A stretch of 54,554 nucleotides of DNA from CAMLHU01 sp049680185 (lineage in GTDB: Bacteria > Gemmatimonadota > Gemmatimonadetes > Gemmatimonadales > GWC2-71-9). Shown here in pieces: positions 7,974 through 17,780 of this stretch. The notes under the pieces are model-generated. The model had not been told where the DNA came from. It ran no database searches and worked only from the letters and a program-made list of their open reading frames with translations. The DNA lies in the NCBI GenBank assembly GCA_049680185.1, contig JBAUHI010000023.1, positions 1-54,554 of the forward strand, given 5' to 3'. The translations under genes and the position numbers were made by a program. Every line of letters begins with the position of its first letter. Position 1 is the stretch's first letter.

Positions 7974-9214
7974 CACACACATTGCGGCCGACAGTGCGAA
8001 CGCGGTCCGGCTGGGTCTTGGGCCTCCTGACCCTCGCCGTTCTGGGTGCGACCTCGTGCCAGGAGCAGCTGACCGCTCCGGCCCAGTGTCCACAGGCCTG
8101 CCCCGGCGGCCGACCGGTCATCCGGGATACCGTCCTGACCGCACTGCTCAATGGCGACTCAGCCTATTCCGGCTACATCATTTCGGGGTCGAGCCTGGGC
8201 GGCCTCCTGGTGTCGGACAGCCTGGGCGGGCTCGATGACCGGGCCTTCATGCGAATGTTGCCGCGGCCCGACACCATTTACGTGGACAGCGCCCTCGGGT
8301 ACCGGACGTTCGCAGTCGACTCGGTGGCGCTCTCGGTCACCGTGATGGCGCACGATACCGCCGTCCACGGCCTCTTCCTCTATCTGTACCGCCTCCCCGC
8401 CGCGACCGATTCCGGCCAGACCTTCGGCGCCGTCGACTCGCTCCTGGCGCCGGGGGCGCTTTTCGACAGCGTCGCGGTATCAGATACGCTCGTGTCGCAG
8501 ACGCTCCGGCTCGTGTATTTCGATTCGACCCTCGCCAAGATGGACATTCCCCCGGCCGACAGCGGGAAGCTGGCGTTCGGATTCCGCGTCCGGGCCTCGG
8601 CGCCCACTGGCGCCCGGCTCGGCGGCATCGGCAGCGGTTCGTCGATCCCGATCCTGACCACGTATGTGACCGTGGCCGGGGACACCGACACGACCACGAT
8701 GCACCAGACCATCATCCGGGCGCCGGAATACACCAAGTTCGTGGAGCGCTCGACCTTTGCGCCCGATCCCAACCTGCTGGTGGTGGGTGGGCAGAACGGA
8801 TCGCGCGTGCTGGTGCGCTTCCCGTTCCCGGCGTACCTGACGGACTCGGTCGTCCTGGTGCGGGCGACGCTGCAGTTGACGCCCAACGACACCATCGGCG
8901 GATTGCGCGGCGATTCGACCGCGGTGGTCGCCAGCGGCATCCTGGCCGATTTCGGGGCCAAATCGCCGCGCTTCTCGCTCACCAGCACCACGACTCTGGC
9001 CCCGGGATCGATCGACACGATCGGCATCGAGGTGGTGAGTCAGGTGAAGGTGTGGCAGACCGCCAATCCGGCGGTCCCATACGCGTTCATGGTGAACCTC
9101 AACCCCGAGGGTGCGAGCTTCTCCGAGCCGCGCTTCCGGTCCACCCGATCCGCCAGTGGCGCGCCGACCCTCCGCATCACCTATCAGGTCCCCTTCAATT
9201 TCGAGAGGCCCTGA
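7970..9214 (+). CDS. Hypothetical exported lipoprotein, DNRLRE-like beta-rich
   Basis: 414 residues with an N-terminal region MTHTLRPTVRTRSGWVLGL, a hydrophobic run and the lipobox LGATSCQ, so lipid modification at the Cys is likely. The mature protein is Ser/Thr/Asp rich and beta-rich, with repeated short blocks such as FAVDSVALSVTVMA and DTAVHGLFLYLYRLP. These resemble extracellular beta-sandwich proteins that accumulate D-S-V-x-L-x-x-T-x-x-L-x-L. No catalytic motif is visible and I cannot name the family with certainty. It is followed without a gap by a barrel-type protein (TGA directly followed by GTG), so the two are probably partners at the outer membrane. Confidence 0.65.
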   Translation: MTHTLRPTVRTRSGWVLGLLTLAVLGATSCQEQLTAPAQCPQACPGGRPVIRDTVLTALLNGDSAYSGYIISGSSLGGLLVSDSLGGLDDRAFMRMLPRPDTIYVDSALGYRTFAVDSVALSVTVMAHDTAVHGLFLYLYRLPAATDSGQTFGAVDSLLAPGALFDSVAVSDTLVSQTLRLVYFDSTLAKMDIPPADSGKLAFGFRVRASAPTGARLGGIGSGSSIPILTTYVTVAGDTDTTTMHQTIIRAPEYTKFVERSTFAPDPNLLVVGGQNGSRVLVRFPFPAYLTDSVVLVRATLQLTPNDTIGGLRGDSTAVVASGILADFGAKSPRFSLTSTTTLAPGSIDTIGIEVVSQVKVWQTANPAVPYAFMVNLNPEGASFSEPRFRSTRSASGAPTLRITYQVPFNFERP

Positions 9215-10387
9215 GTGCGCCGCGTCCTCCTGATCGGCGCGCTCCTCTTTGGCGCCACACCGCTCCTGGCCCAGGCCTCGACGTTCGGGATCCGGGGCCT
9301 CGGGTTCCCCAACCAGCCCTATTCCGCCCATACACGCGGCGTGGGCGGAAGCTCGTCGTTGTTCGATGCCGAATCGGGGATGAATCCCGCCGCCCTCGCG
9401 TCGCTCCACACGCTGACGGCCGGGATCACCACGCTCCCCAGCTGGACCTCCGTCGAGTCACCGGCCGGTACCGGCTCGGTGCGCGGGATGCGCTTTCCTC
9501 TGATCGCCGCGGGTGGCCCGGTCCCCGGCTCGCGATTCGCCATCGGAATCTCGGCCTCGTCCTACACCATCCGGGACTTCTCCCAGGCCTTCGTGGACAC
9601 CCTCACGGTACGCGGAACTTCAGAGGAAGTGCACGATACGCTCTCGGGGCGCGGCGGCGTCAGCGACCTGCGCCTTGCCGTGGCCTGGCGCGCCACGCCG
9701 ACGCTCGATCTGGGCGGATCGATCCACGCCCTCACCGGCACCGACCGGGCGGCGTTGGTGCGACAGTTCACCGACACGGCGAGCTATGCCGCGGCCAAGG
9801 AATCGACCGAGCTGTCCTACGCCGGTTTCGGCGTCGACCTCGGGGCGATCGCACGACTCAGCCCCTCCCTGGATCTCGCGGTCATTGCGCGTTCCGACGG
9901 GCACGTCACCGTGCAGCGCGATTCACTGAACGGCAAGTATTCGGTCGGCCTTCCATACACGGTCGGGGCAGGGCTCCGATACCACCCGTCCGCCAAGCTC
10001 ACCGTCACCGGCCAGGGGATCTATCGGACCTGGGCGACCGGCGACCGCGACCTGCTGCTCCAGGGCGGCACCGGGAGCCGGAACACCTTGGATCTCTCCG
10101 CCGGTGCCGAGCTCATCCGCGATCCGTCCCGGCCCTTCGACCTGCCGTTGCGTTTCGGCGCCCGCTATGCCGACCTGCCCTTTCCCTTCACCATCGGTGA
10201 TGCGCCGAAGGAATGGGCGCTCTCCGTCGGCACCGGCAAGCTGTTCGCCAAGGGGATGGGCGGATTCGACGCCGCGCTCGAGCGGGTGTGGCGCAGCGAG
10301 GCGGGCGGCTTCAGCGAGCGGGCGTGGCTCCTCACCATCAGCGTCACGGTGCGGCCGTACTTCCAGCCGACACCGGGCGGCCGCTGA
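9215..10387 (+). CDS. Predicted outer-membrane beta-barrel protein (PorV/FadL-like organisation)
   Basis: 390 residues from GTG 9215. The signal peptide is MRRVLLIGALLFGATPLLAQ. The mature part begins with LGFPNQPYSAHTRGVGGSSS and a DAESGMNPAALASL stretch; the N-P-A-A-L-A motif near the N-terminus is typical of PorV/UPF0164 and FadL-type barrels. It then shows alternating hydrophobic strands with turns (for example TLDLGGSIHALTGTD and KLTVTGQGIYRTWATGD) and ends in LTISVTVRPYF. Function unknown. It is coupled to the preceding lipoprotein gene. The family name is inference from the overall pattern. Confidence 0.6.
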   Translation: MRRVLLIGALLFGATPLLAQASTFGIRGLGFPNQPYSAHTRGVGGSSSLFDAESGMNPAALASLHTLTAGITTLPSWTSVESPAGTGSVRGMRFPLIAAGGPVPGSRFAIGISASSYTIRDFSQAFVDTLTVRGTSEEVHDTLSGRGGVSDLRLAVAWRATPTLDLGGSIHALTGTDRAALVRQFTDTASYAAAKESTELSYAGFGVDLGAIARLSPSLDLAVIARSDGHVTVQRDSLNGKYSVGLPYTVGAGLRYHPSAKLTVTGQGIYRTWATGDRDLLLQGGTGSRNTLDLSAGAELIRDPSRPFDLPLRFGARYADLPFPFTIGDAPKEWALSVGTGKLFAKGMGGFDAALERVWRSEAGGFSERAWLLTISVTVRPYFQPTPGGR

Positions 10388-10419
10388 CGCACGCCCCGCC
10401 GGACGTCCCGCTACCTTTC

Positions 10420-11741
<1,322 letters not shown>

Positions 11742-11745
<4 letters not shown>

Positions 11746-12026
11746 TCAGGAACATGGTCGAAGAGCATGTGACCCAGCGCTACGATGCACTCCGCGGATC
11801 GGTGCCGGGATTCTGCGGCTGCCCCCTCTGCCGGAGCGATGTGCTGGTGTACGCGCTCAATCGGCTGCCGGCCAGGTATGTCGCGACCACCGAGGGTGCG
11901 GTGCTGAGCGAGATCTCGCTCGACAAGGACCAGACCCGGACCGTCATCGACGTGGTGCTGCTCGAGGCCTTCCGGAAGGTGGGGATGGCCCCGCGCTGCG
12001 GAGCGAAGGCGATGCCCACGCCGTAG
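11742..12026 (+). CDS. Late competence protein ComFB-like
   Basis: 94 residues. It shows the ComFB pattern: N-M-V-E-E-H-V near the start, a Cys cluster CGCPLCRSDVLVYALNRL (about 23-40) and PARYVATTEGA. The CP-x-C-x-x-D-V-x-A-L-A-L-N-x-L-P-P-x-Y core is characteristic. ComFB is a small, probably metal-binding protein of unclear biochemistry, found in Bacillus com operons. Its position 19 bases before comEC supports a link to natural transformation, although the start also overlaps miaB (GTGA), so transcription is shared with tRNA modification. Confidence 0.75.
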
Positions 12027-12045
12027 GCGATCGAGGGCGCGCCCG

Positions 12046-14319
12046 ATGAGGGCGGCGCCCGCAGTGGTGCTAGCATTGGGATATGGGGCCGGTCTCGCGA
12101 CCGGCCTCCTGCGTTCGGGGGATCCGCTCAGCGCACTCCTGCTCCTGGGAGCGCTGGCCGCCTTGACGCGGACCACGCGCCCGATGGTGGGATTGGCGCT
12201 CCTGGCGGCGGGAGCGGGACGGGTCGCCGCGTGGGGCGCCTGGCAGGTCGAGCCCGGTCGATGCGCGGCGGGGCTCAAGGCCGGTGAGGTCCGACTTACC
12301 GGTGTGCCCCGGGATCCCGCCGGGGAACTCGCGCCGGTCCGCTTCCTGGTGATCGGCCGCTGCAGCGGTGACATCTTGGTGCGCTGGCCTTCCGGTGCGG
12401 CGCCGTCGGTCGGAACGCTCGTCACCGTGGAGGGCCGATGGATCCCTCGCCCCGACGGCCCGGCACGTCGTCCCGGCGGTGCACTGATCGCGAAGCGCTT
12501 CGTCATCGAGCCGGGCCCGGTGCCCCGGACCCTGGCGTGGCGCGGGCGACTCTTTGCCACGACCGCCGCGCTTTACGGCGCTCGCGCGCCATTGGTCGAT
12601 GCGCTGCTGTTCGACCGGCGAGGCGCCGTCGATCGGACAGTGCGGACCGCCTATGCCGAGGCGGGCCTGGTCCACCTGCTGTCGATCTCGGGGTTCCACG
12701 TCGGCCTGATCGTGGCATGGATCTTCCTTGCCGCGCGCGGCGCAGGGCTCGGTCGCTCGCGGGCGTGGATCGTCGCGACCGTTGCGGCGTTGTTGTATGT
12801 CGGCTGGCTCGGCTGGCCTCCGCCCGCCACCCGTGCGGCCGGGCTTGCCGTGGTCACCTGCCTGGCCCGGCTCCGCCAGCGATCTCCAAGTTGGGGCAGT
12901 CTGCTCGCCGTCACCGGGCTCGGCGTGCTGGTCATCGACCCCTGGGGCATTTTCGAGGTCGGCGCGTGGCTGTCGGTGGGCTCGCTCTGGGGTGCGACCC
13001 ATTTTGCGCGCTGGAGCGACGCCGCCCTCGGACCACGCATGGTCTGGCGAGACCTGGCCGGGTCTGTCGGTGCCACGGTCGCCACCGCTCCGGTCACTGC
13101 CGGCGCACTCGGGACGGTGGCGCTGGCGGGCATCGGGCTCAACTTCATCGGCATCCCGCTGGCAGCGCTGGCGGTCCCCGGTGCCCTGAGCAGCGTGCTC
13201 GTGGCGCCCGTGTTCCCGGTGCTCGGCCGTGCGCTCGCCGCGGGAGCGGGGATCGCGCTCGCACTGCTGGACCAGCTGGCGCACTGGGGCGCCCGGATCC
13301 CGTTCGGGCATCTCACTACCGCGACCGGTGCCGGGAGCGCTGTCCCGTGGGTGCTGGTCCTCCTGGCCGTGCTCTGGGTGATGGGACGCCGCAACACTCG
13401 CTCGGTGGCCCTCACGCGTGCCAGCCTGCTGGCCGCAGCGGTGCTCTGGGTCGCGTTAGTCGCCCGTGGCGGCGCTGCATGGTCGAATGGCCCGACCTCC
13501 GGCCTCCGGTTAGATTTTCTCGATGTCGGGCAGGGAGACGCGACGGTCCTCCGGACGCCGCACGGACACACACTCCTGATCGATGCCGGGCCTCGATTTG
13601 GTGGACGCGACGCCGGCCGCAGCGTGGTGGCGCCCTTCCTGGTCCGCAGTGGTGTGGACCGACTCGACGCGGTGATCCTGTCCCACGCGCACCTCGATCA
13701 CTTCGGAGGCATTCCCGCCGTGCTCGATCGGGTCCCCTCGGCCCTGCTGCTGGAGCCAGGTGAGATGGTGCCCGACTCGGCCTACCTCGGGATGCTCGAT
13801 GCGGCCGCGGAGGACGGGGCGGGGTGGGCCCCGCTTCGGGCCGGAGACACGCTGCGGGTCGATGGCGTCGAGCTCGTGGTGCTCCATCCCGACACCACCT
13901 GGGCGGAATGGGGCCTCGATCTCAACGAGGATTCAGCGGTGCTGCTGGTGCGGTGGGGCCGGTTCCGGGCACTCCTGGCCGGCGACGCCGGGATCGCGGC
14001 CGAGGGCAGGATGCGGGGACACGCCGGGCATGTGGACCTGCTCAAGGTCGGCCATCACGGGAGTCGGGGTGCGTCAGGCGCGGTGTGGCTCCACGAGCTC
14101 ACCCCCGAGGTGGCGGTGGTGAGCGTCGGGACGGGGAACCGGTACGGGCACCCGACCCGGGAGGCGCTCGATCGGTTGCGGGCAGCCGGCGCATCGGTCT
14201 GGCGCACCGACCGGGACGGCGGCGTGGCGGTGGCCGTGGACAGCGTGGCGATGGAAGTGCGAGGGGCGGGACGTCGGGAGCGGTATGTGCTCCCGGCGGC
14301 GCCACCTGAAGGACCCTGA
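12046..14319 (+). CDS. comEC: DNA internalisation competence protein ComEC/Rec2
   Basis: 757 residues, the normal ComEC length. ComEC forms the inner-membrane channel for single-stranded DNA during natural transformation. Order of parts: N-terminal hydrophobic segments and the DUF4131/OB-like region (about 1-180); the competence domain, whose hallmark is LVHLLSISGFHVGLI at about 206-220, with several membrane helices to about 480; then a C-terminal metallo-beta-lactamase-type domain with LDVGQGDATVL, the metal motif SHAHLDHFGG (H-x-H-x-D-H) and KVGHHGSRGA. All parts are present with no break. It ends 29 bases before fbp. Confidence 0.95.
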   Translation: MRAAPAVVLALGYGAGLATGLLRSGDPLSALLLLGALAALTRTTRPMVGLALLAAGAGRVAAWGAWQVEPGRCAAGLKAGEVRLTGVPRDPAGELAPVRFLVIGRCSGDILVRWPSGAAPSVGTLVTVEGRWIPRPDGPARRPGGALIAKRFVIEPGPVPRTLAWRGRLFATTAALYGARAPLVDALLFDRRGAVDRTVRTAYAEAGLVHLLSISGFHVGLIVAWIFLAARGAGLGRSRAWIVATVAALLYVGWLGWPPPATRAAGLAVVTCLARLRQRSPSWGSLLAVTGLGVLVIDPWGIFEVGAWLSVGSLWGATHFARWSDAALGPRMVWRDLAGSVGATVATAPVTAGALGTVALAGIGLNFIGIPLAALAVPGALSSVLVAPVFPVLGRALAAGAGIALALLDQLAHWGARIPFGHLTTATGAGSAVPWVLVLLAVLWVMGRRNTRSVALTRASLLAAAVLWVALVARGGAAWSNGPTSGLRLDFLDVGQGDATVLRTPHGHTLLIDAGPRFGGRDAGRSVVAPFLVRSGVDRLDAVILSHAHLDHFGGIPAVLDRVPSALLLEPGEMVPDSAYLGMLDAAAEDGAGWAPLRAGDTLRVDGVELVVLHPDTTWAEWGLDLNEDSAVLLVRWGRFRALLAGDAGIAAEGRMRGHAGHVDLLKVGHHGSRGASGAVWLHELTPEVAVVSVGTGNRYGHPTREALDRLRAAGASVWRTDRDGGVAVAVDSVAMEVRGAGRRERYVLPAAPPEGP

Positions 14320-14348
14320 CCGTTCACCGTTCAGCCAACGGAGCCCGT

Positions 14349-15362
14349 GTGCAGCGCCGCACCGCGGTCACCACCATCGAGCGGTTCATCGTCGACCAGG
14401 AGCAGCGGTTCCCTGACGCCACCGGGGAGCTCTCCAACCTGCTGTACGACATTGCGCTCGCGGCCAAGATCATCTCGGCCAACATCAGGCGGGCGGGGTT
14501 GGTGGACATCCTCGGCGCCACCGGCGTCACCAACGTCCAGGGCGAAGAGCAGCAGCAGCTCGACGCCTTTGCCAACGAGACCCTCAAGAACGCGCTCAAC
14601 CACACCGGTCGCGTCTGCGTGATGGCGTCGGAGGAGGATGACGGCCCCATCCCGATCCCCGCGGAATACAAGGCCGGCAAGTATGTGGTCCTCTTCGACC
14701 CGCTCGACGGCTCCTCCAACATCGACGTCAACGCCGCGGTGGGGACCATCTTCAGCATCTACCGGCGGGTCACCACGACCGGCGGCGGCGCGCTCGAGGA
14801 CCTGCTGCAGCCGGGGCGGAAGCTCGTCGCGGCGGGGTATGTGATGTACGGCTCCAGCACGATGCTCATCTATTCCACGGGCGTCGGTGTCCACGGGTTC
14901 ACGCTCGATCCGACGATCGGCGAGTTCCTCCTCTCCCGCGAACAGATCACCATCCCGCGCAGTGGCAAGTATTACAGCGTCAACGAGAGCAACTTTGCCC
15001 GGTGGGACCGGCGGACCCAGAAGTCGGTCCGCGGCTTCCACGGAGATTTCCCCGATCGGATCGCGGGCAAGAACAGCCGGTACATCGGGTCGTTGGTGGC
15101 GGACTTCCATCGCAACCTGATGGCGGGCGGCATCTTCATGTACCCGGCCGATTCGAAGAACCCGGACGGGAAGCTCCGGCTCCTCTATGAGGCGTCACCG
15201 ATGGCGTTCATCGCCGAGCAGGCAGGCGGCGCGGGCACCGACGGGAGCTTCCCCATCCTCGACATCGTCCCGCTGGCACTCCACCAGCGCACCCCGCTCG
15301 TCATCGGTTCACGTGATGATGTCGACTGGGTCCGCCAGGTGATGTCGGAGCCGATGCCGTGA
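14349..15362 (+). CDS. fbp: Fructose-1,6-bisphosphatase class I
   Basis: 337 residues from GTG 14349, the usual length. It hydrolyses fructose-1,6-bisphosphate in gluconeogenesis. Metal ligands lie in ASEEDD and in the hallmark DPLDGSSNIDVN (about 118-129). Substrate residues lie in YGSSTMLIYSTG and the GSLVADFHRNLMAGGIFMYP segment (about 233-253). The stop overlaps the methylmalonyl-CoA mutase start by four bases (GTGA), an arrangement that couples gluconeogenesis with propionyl-CoA or odd-chain carbon use. Confidence 0.95.
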   Translation: MQRRTAVTTIERFIVDQEQRFPDATGELSNLLYDIALAAKIISANIRRAGLVDILGATGVTNVQGEEQQQLDAFANETLKNALNHTGRVCVMASEEDDGPIPIPAEYKAGKYVVLFDPLDGSSNIDVNAAVGTIFSIYRRVTTTGGGALEDLLQPGRKLVAAGYVMYGSSTMLIYSTGVGVHGFTLDPTIGEFLLSREQITIPRSGKYYSVNESNFARWDRRTQKSVRGFHGDFPDRIAGKNSRYIGSLVADFHRNLMAGGIFMYPADSKNPDGKLRLLYEASPMAFIAEQAGGAGTDGSFPILDIVPLALHQRTPLVIGSRDDVDWVRQVMSEPMP

Positions 15363-16903
15363 CCGGCGACCCGACCGACGACGCGCGGATCGTCTTTGGG
15401 CCCGGCGATCGCCACACCCCGGCCGGCGATCCCGGGGCATTCCCCTTCACCCGGGGCATCCACCCGGGGATGTACACCGCCCGTCTCTGGACGATGCGCC
15501 AGTACGCCGGGTTCGGCACCGCCGAGGAGACCAACGAACGGTTCCGGCGGCTCCTCCTGGCGGGGCAATCCGGCCTCTCCACCGCCTTCGACCTCCCCAC
15601 CCAGATGGGCTACGATTCCGACCACCCGATGGCGGTGGGCGAGGTCGGACGGGTGGGTGTGGCGATCGATACCGTGGACGATCTGGCGGTGCTCTTCCGC
15701 GGCATCGCGCTCGACCAGGTGAGCACGTCGATGACGATCAACGCGACCGCGGCCATCCTCCTCGCGATGTACGTGGTGGTGGGCGAGGAGCAGGGTGTCG
15801 CACGCGCGCAGTTGAGCGGTACCGTGCAGAACGACGTGCTCAAGGAGTACGTCGCGCGGGGCACCTACATCTACCCGCCCGAGCCCTCGCTTCGACTCAC
15901 GACGGACATCTTCCGCTTCGTGGTCGAGGAGCGGATGCGGTTCAATCCGATCTCGATCTCCGGCTATCACATCCGCGAGGCGGGGGCCACCGCGGCCCAG
16001 GAGGTCGGGTTCACGCTGGCCAACGGCCTGGAATACGTCCGTCACGGTGTCGCCGCCGGGGTGCCGCTCTCGGCGTTCGGGCCGCGGCTCAGTTTCTTCT
16101 TTGCCGCGCACAACGATCTCTTCGAGGAGGTCGCCAAGTTCCGCGCTGCCCGCCGTCTCTGGGCCCTGCTGGTGCGCGAACGCTTCCAGGCCGATGACGC
16201 CACCGCGCGGCTCCGCTTCCACACCCAGACCGGCGGCGTCACGCTCCAGGCCTTGCAGCCGCTCAACAATGTCGCGCGCGTCACCCTGCAGGCGCTGGCC
16301 GCGGTCCTGGGCGGCACCCAGTCGCTCCATACCAACGGCTACGACGAGGCATTGGCCCTTCCGTCGGCCGAGGCTGCCACGCTGGCACTCCGGACCCAGC
16401 AGATCATCGGCTATGAGAGCGGCGTGGTCGACGCAGTCGATCCGCTCGGTGGCAGTTATTACGTCGAGGCGCTCACCGATCGCATCGAGCGGGACGCTCG
16501 CGGCCTGATCGCCGAGGTCGACGAGCTTGGTGGCGCCGCCGCGGCGATCGAAAAGGGCTTCTTCCAGAAGGCCATCGCCGAGAGCGCGTGGATCCAGCAG
16601 CAGCGGCAGGAGCGTGGGGAGCAGGTGGTGGTGGGGGTCAATCGCTTCACCGATGACTCTCCGGCGCCTGTCCTCCCGATCCCCGATTTTTCGGTACTCG
16701 CCGCCCGGCAGGTGGCCACCCTCCGGGAGGCGAAGCGCAAGCGGGACAACGCTGCCGTGGCAGGGCGGCTCAAGGAACTCGCGGTGGCCGCCGCGGGGAC
16801 CGAGCCGTTGATGCCGCCGATCCTCGCCGCGGTGCGGGCGCGGGCCACCCTGGGCGAGATCAGTGACGTGCTGCGGACAGCGTGGGGGACGTACCGAGAG
16901 TAG
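15359..16903 (+). CDS. Methylmalonyl-CoA mutase, catalytic (large) subunit without B12 domain
   Basis: 514 residues from GTG 15359. It isomerises (R)-methylmalonyl-CoA and succinyl-CoA with adenosylcobalamin. Only the TIM-barrel catalytic domain is present, and the C-terminal B12-binding domain (D-x-H-x-x-G) is missing, so a separate small subunit must be encoded elsewhere. The residues that separate this enzyme from isobutyryl-CoA mutase can be read: Tyr49 in TMRQYAG (Tyr89 of the Propionibacterium enzyme) and Arg167 in EYVARGTY (Arg207), with the catalytic His204 in SGYHIREAG (His244). All three match methylmalonyl-CoA mutase. The cofactor could come through the cobalamin uptake operon at 35081-41049. 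Confidence 0.9.
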   Translation: MTGDPTDDARIVFGPGDRHTPAGDPGAFPFTRGIHPGMYTARLWTMRQYAGFGTAEETNERFRRLLLAGQSGLSTAFDLPTQMGYDSDHPMAVGEVGRVGVAIDTVDDLAVLFRGIALDQVSTSMTINATAAILLAMYVVVGEEQGVARAQLSGTVQNDVLKEYVARGTYIYPPEPSLRLTTDIFRFVVEERMRFNPISISGYHIREAGATAAQEVGFTLANGLEYVRHGVAAGVPLSAFGPRLSFFFAAHNDLFEEVAKFRAARRLWALLVRERFQADDATARLRFHTQTGGVTLQALQPLNNVARVTLQALAAVLGGTQSLHTNGYDEALALPSAEAATLALRTQQIIGYESGVVDAVDPLGGSYYVEALTDRIERDARGLIAEVDELGGAAAAIEKGFFQKAIAESAWIQQQRQERGEQVVVGVNRFTDDSPAPVLPIPDFSVLAARQVATLREAKRKRDNAAVAGRLKELAVAAAGTEPLMPPILAAVRARATLGEISDVLRTAWGTYRE

Positions 16904-16980
16904 AGAAGTGAAAAGTGAAAAGGGAAGAGTGAAAAGGGAAGAATCAAAAGTGAACGGTCAAAAGTGAACGGTGAACGGGC
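16904..16980. repeat. AT-rich direct repeats after the mutase gene
   Basis: A short purine-rich tract with repeated gtgaaaag, two copies of agggaaga and two copies of aaaagtgaacggt, ending in gtgaacggg. It is much less GC-rich than its surroundings and has no plausible ORF. The same gtgaacggt word, or its complement accgttcac, recurs between other genes (about 4241-4256 and 14320-14335). Confidence 0.55.
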
Positions 16981-16992
16981 TGCCGGGGCGCC

Positions 16993-17092
16993 CGCCGGAC
17001 CCTCACCCCCGACCCCTCGATGCCGGACCTTCACCCCCGACCCCTCGTAAGCCGGACCCTCACCCCCGACCCCTCTCCCTGCGGGAGAGGGG
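16993..17092. repeat. Left repeat cluster, three copies pointing inward
   Basis: Three direct copies of a unit close to ccggaccctcacccccgac followed by cccctc. The third ends in a hairpin, ctctccct-gc-gggagag. In the + strand the units read as D-P-H-P-R-P-L-S. The DUF559 gene on the - strand ends inside the last copy. The same family in opposite orientation lies beyond the other end of that gene (17561-17687), and a further copy lies at 54483-54533. Confidence 0.75.
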
Positions 17093-17506
17093 AGCAGATA
17101 CGGATCGCCGGATGAGTTCCTCGAGGCGAGCCGCGGAAACGTCCTCATTCCTGACCCGCACGACGGTGATGGCGCTGCGCGCCAATGCGGCCGAACGATC
17201 GGCGTCCCACGCTTGCTGCTCATCCGATCCAAGTATCCCGCCATCGATCTCGACCGCCAATCGATGCTCGGCACAATAGAAGTCGAGGATGAATCCGCGC
17301 ATCGGCTGCTGCCTTCGAAACTTGAGGCCAAGCATTCGGCGCGACCGGAGCAGTCGCCACGCGGTCGATTCAGACCCTGTGGGATCGTGCCGCAGGGGGC
17401 GAGCGTGATCAACGTCGTGCGGCGCATACGGCCGCTTCCTGATGGCGATCCTTACTCGACCGCCTGGATGTTTGTTCACTGCGCGATCCGCTGGTGTCGC
17501 ACCCAA
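17060..17506 (-). CDS. DUF559 / Vsr-like endonuclease domain protein
   Basis: 148 residues from ATG 17506; a GTG 17 codons later is an alternative. The family core is present: ARPLRHDPTGSE, then AWRLLRSRRMLGLKFRRQQP, FILDFYCAEHRLAVEIDGG and a VVRVRNEDV end. The order K-F-R-R-Q / D-F-Y-C / E-I-D-G is the PD-(D/E)xK-like fold shared with Vsr mismatch endonucleases. The usual QH after E-x-D-G-G is replaced by IL. The last ten or so codons and the stop are made of flanking repeat sequence. It is flanked on both sides by inward-facing repeats and appears inserted between the mutase gene and fmdB. Its cellular role is unknown. Confidence 0.75.
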   Translation of the reverse strand: MGATPADRAVNKHPGGRVRIAIRKRPYAPHDVDHARPLRHDPTGSESTAWRLLRSRRMLGLKFRRQQPMRGFILDFYCAEHRLAVEIDGGILGSDEQQAWDADRSAALARSAITVVRVRNEDVSAARLEELIRRSVSAPLSRRERGRG

Positions 17507-17560
17507 ACTATTCTGGGCTCCCGCAGTGCCGTCATCCTCTAAACGCGTCGCTAAGCAAAT

Positions 17561-17687
17561 CTCCCCTCTCCCCTAGGGAGAGGGGCCGGGGGTGAGGGTC
17601 CCAGTTGTGGGAGCTTCGTGTCGCTGCTCGTCCCGAGAGGGGTCGGGGGTGAGGGTCCGGTTCACGATGGGCCGAGACTGAGGGTCC
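17561..17687. repeat. Right repeat cluster, copies inverted relative to the left cluster
   Basis: The first copy is a hairpin, ctcccctctccc-ctagggagaggggcc, followed by gggggtgagggtcc (17561-17602). The second is gagaggggtcgggggtgagggtccgg (17635-17660, here given as its extent only), and a degenerate third ends in gactgagggtcc by 17687. They are the reverse complement of the units at 16993-17092, so the DUF559 gene sits inside an inverted-repeat frame. From here to 17780 I see only a weak gctaac/gttagc pair (17741-17746 and 17764-17769). Confidence 0.75.
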
Positions 17688-17780
17688 AGTGAACAATGTC
17701 CGGGGATGAGCGCCCAGTGTTGAAACGACCGCCACACCCGGCTAACTTTTTGTCCGGTCTACGGTTAGCTGAGGTGGGGA

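Noticed and set aside
16993..17687. Possible CRISPR array
   Set aside because: The units differ in length, spacing is irregular, copies are inverted on the two sides, and the middle is a gene. No spacer-repeat periodicity.
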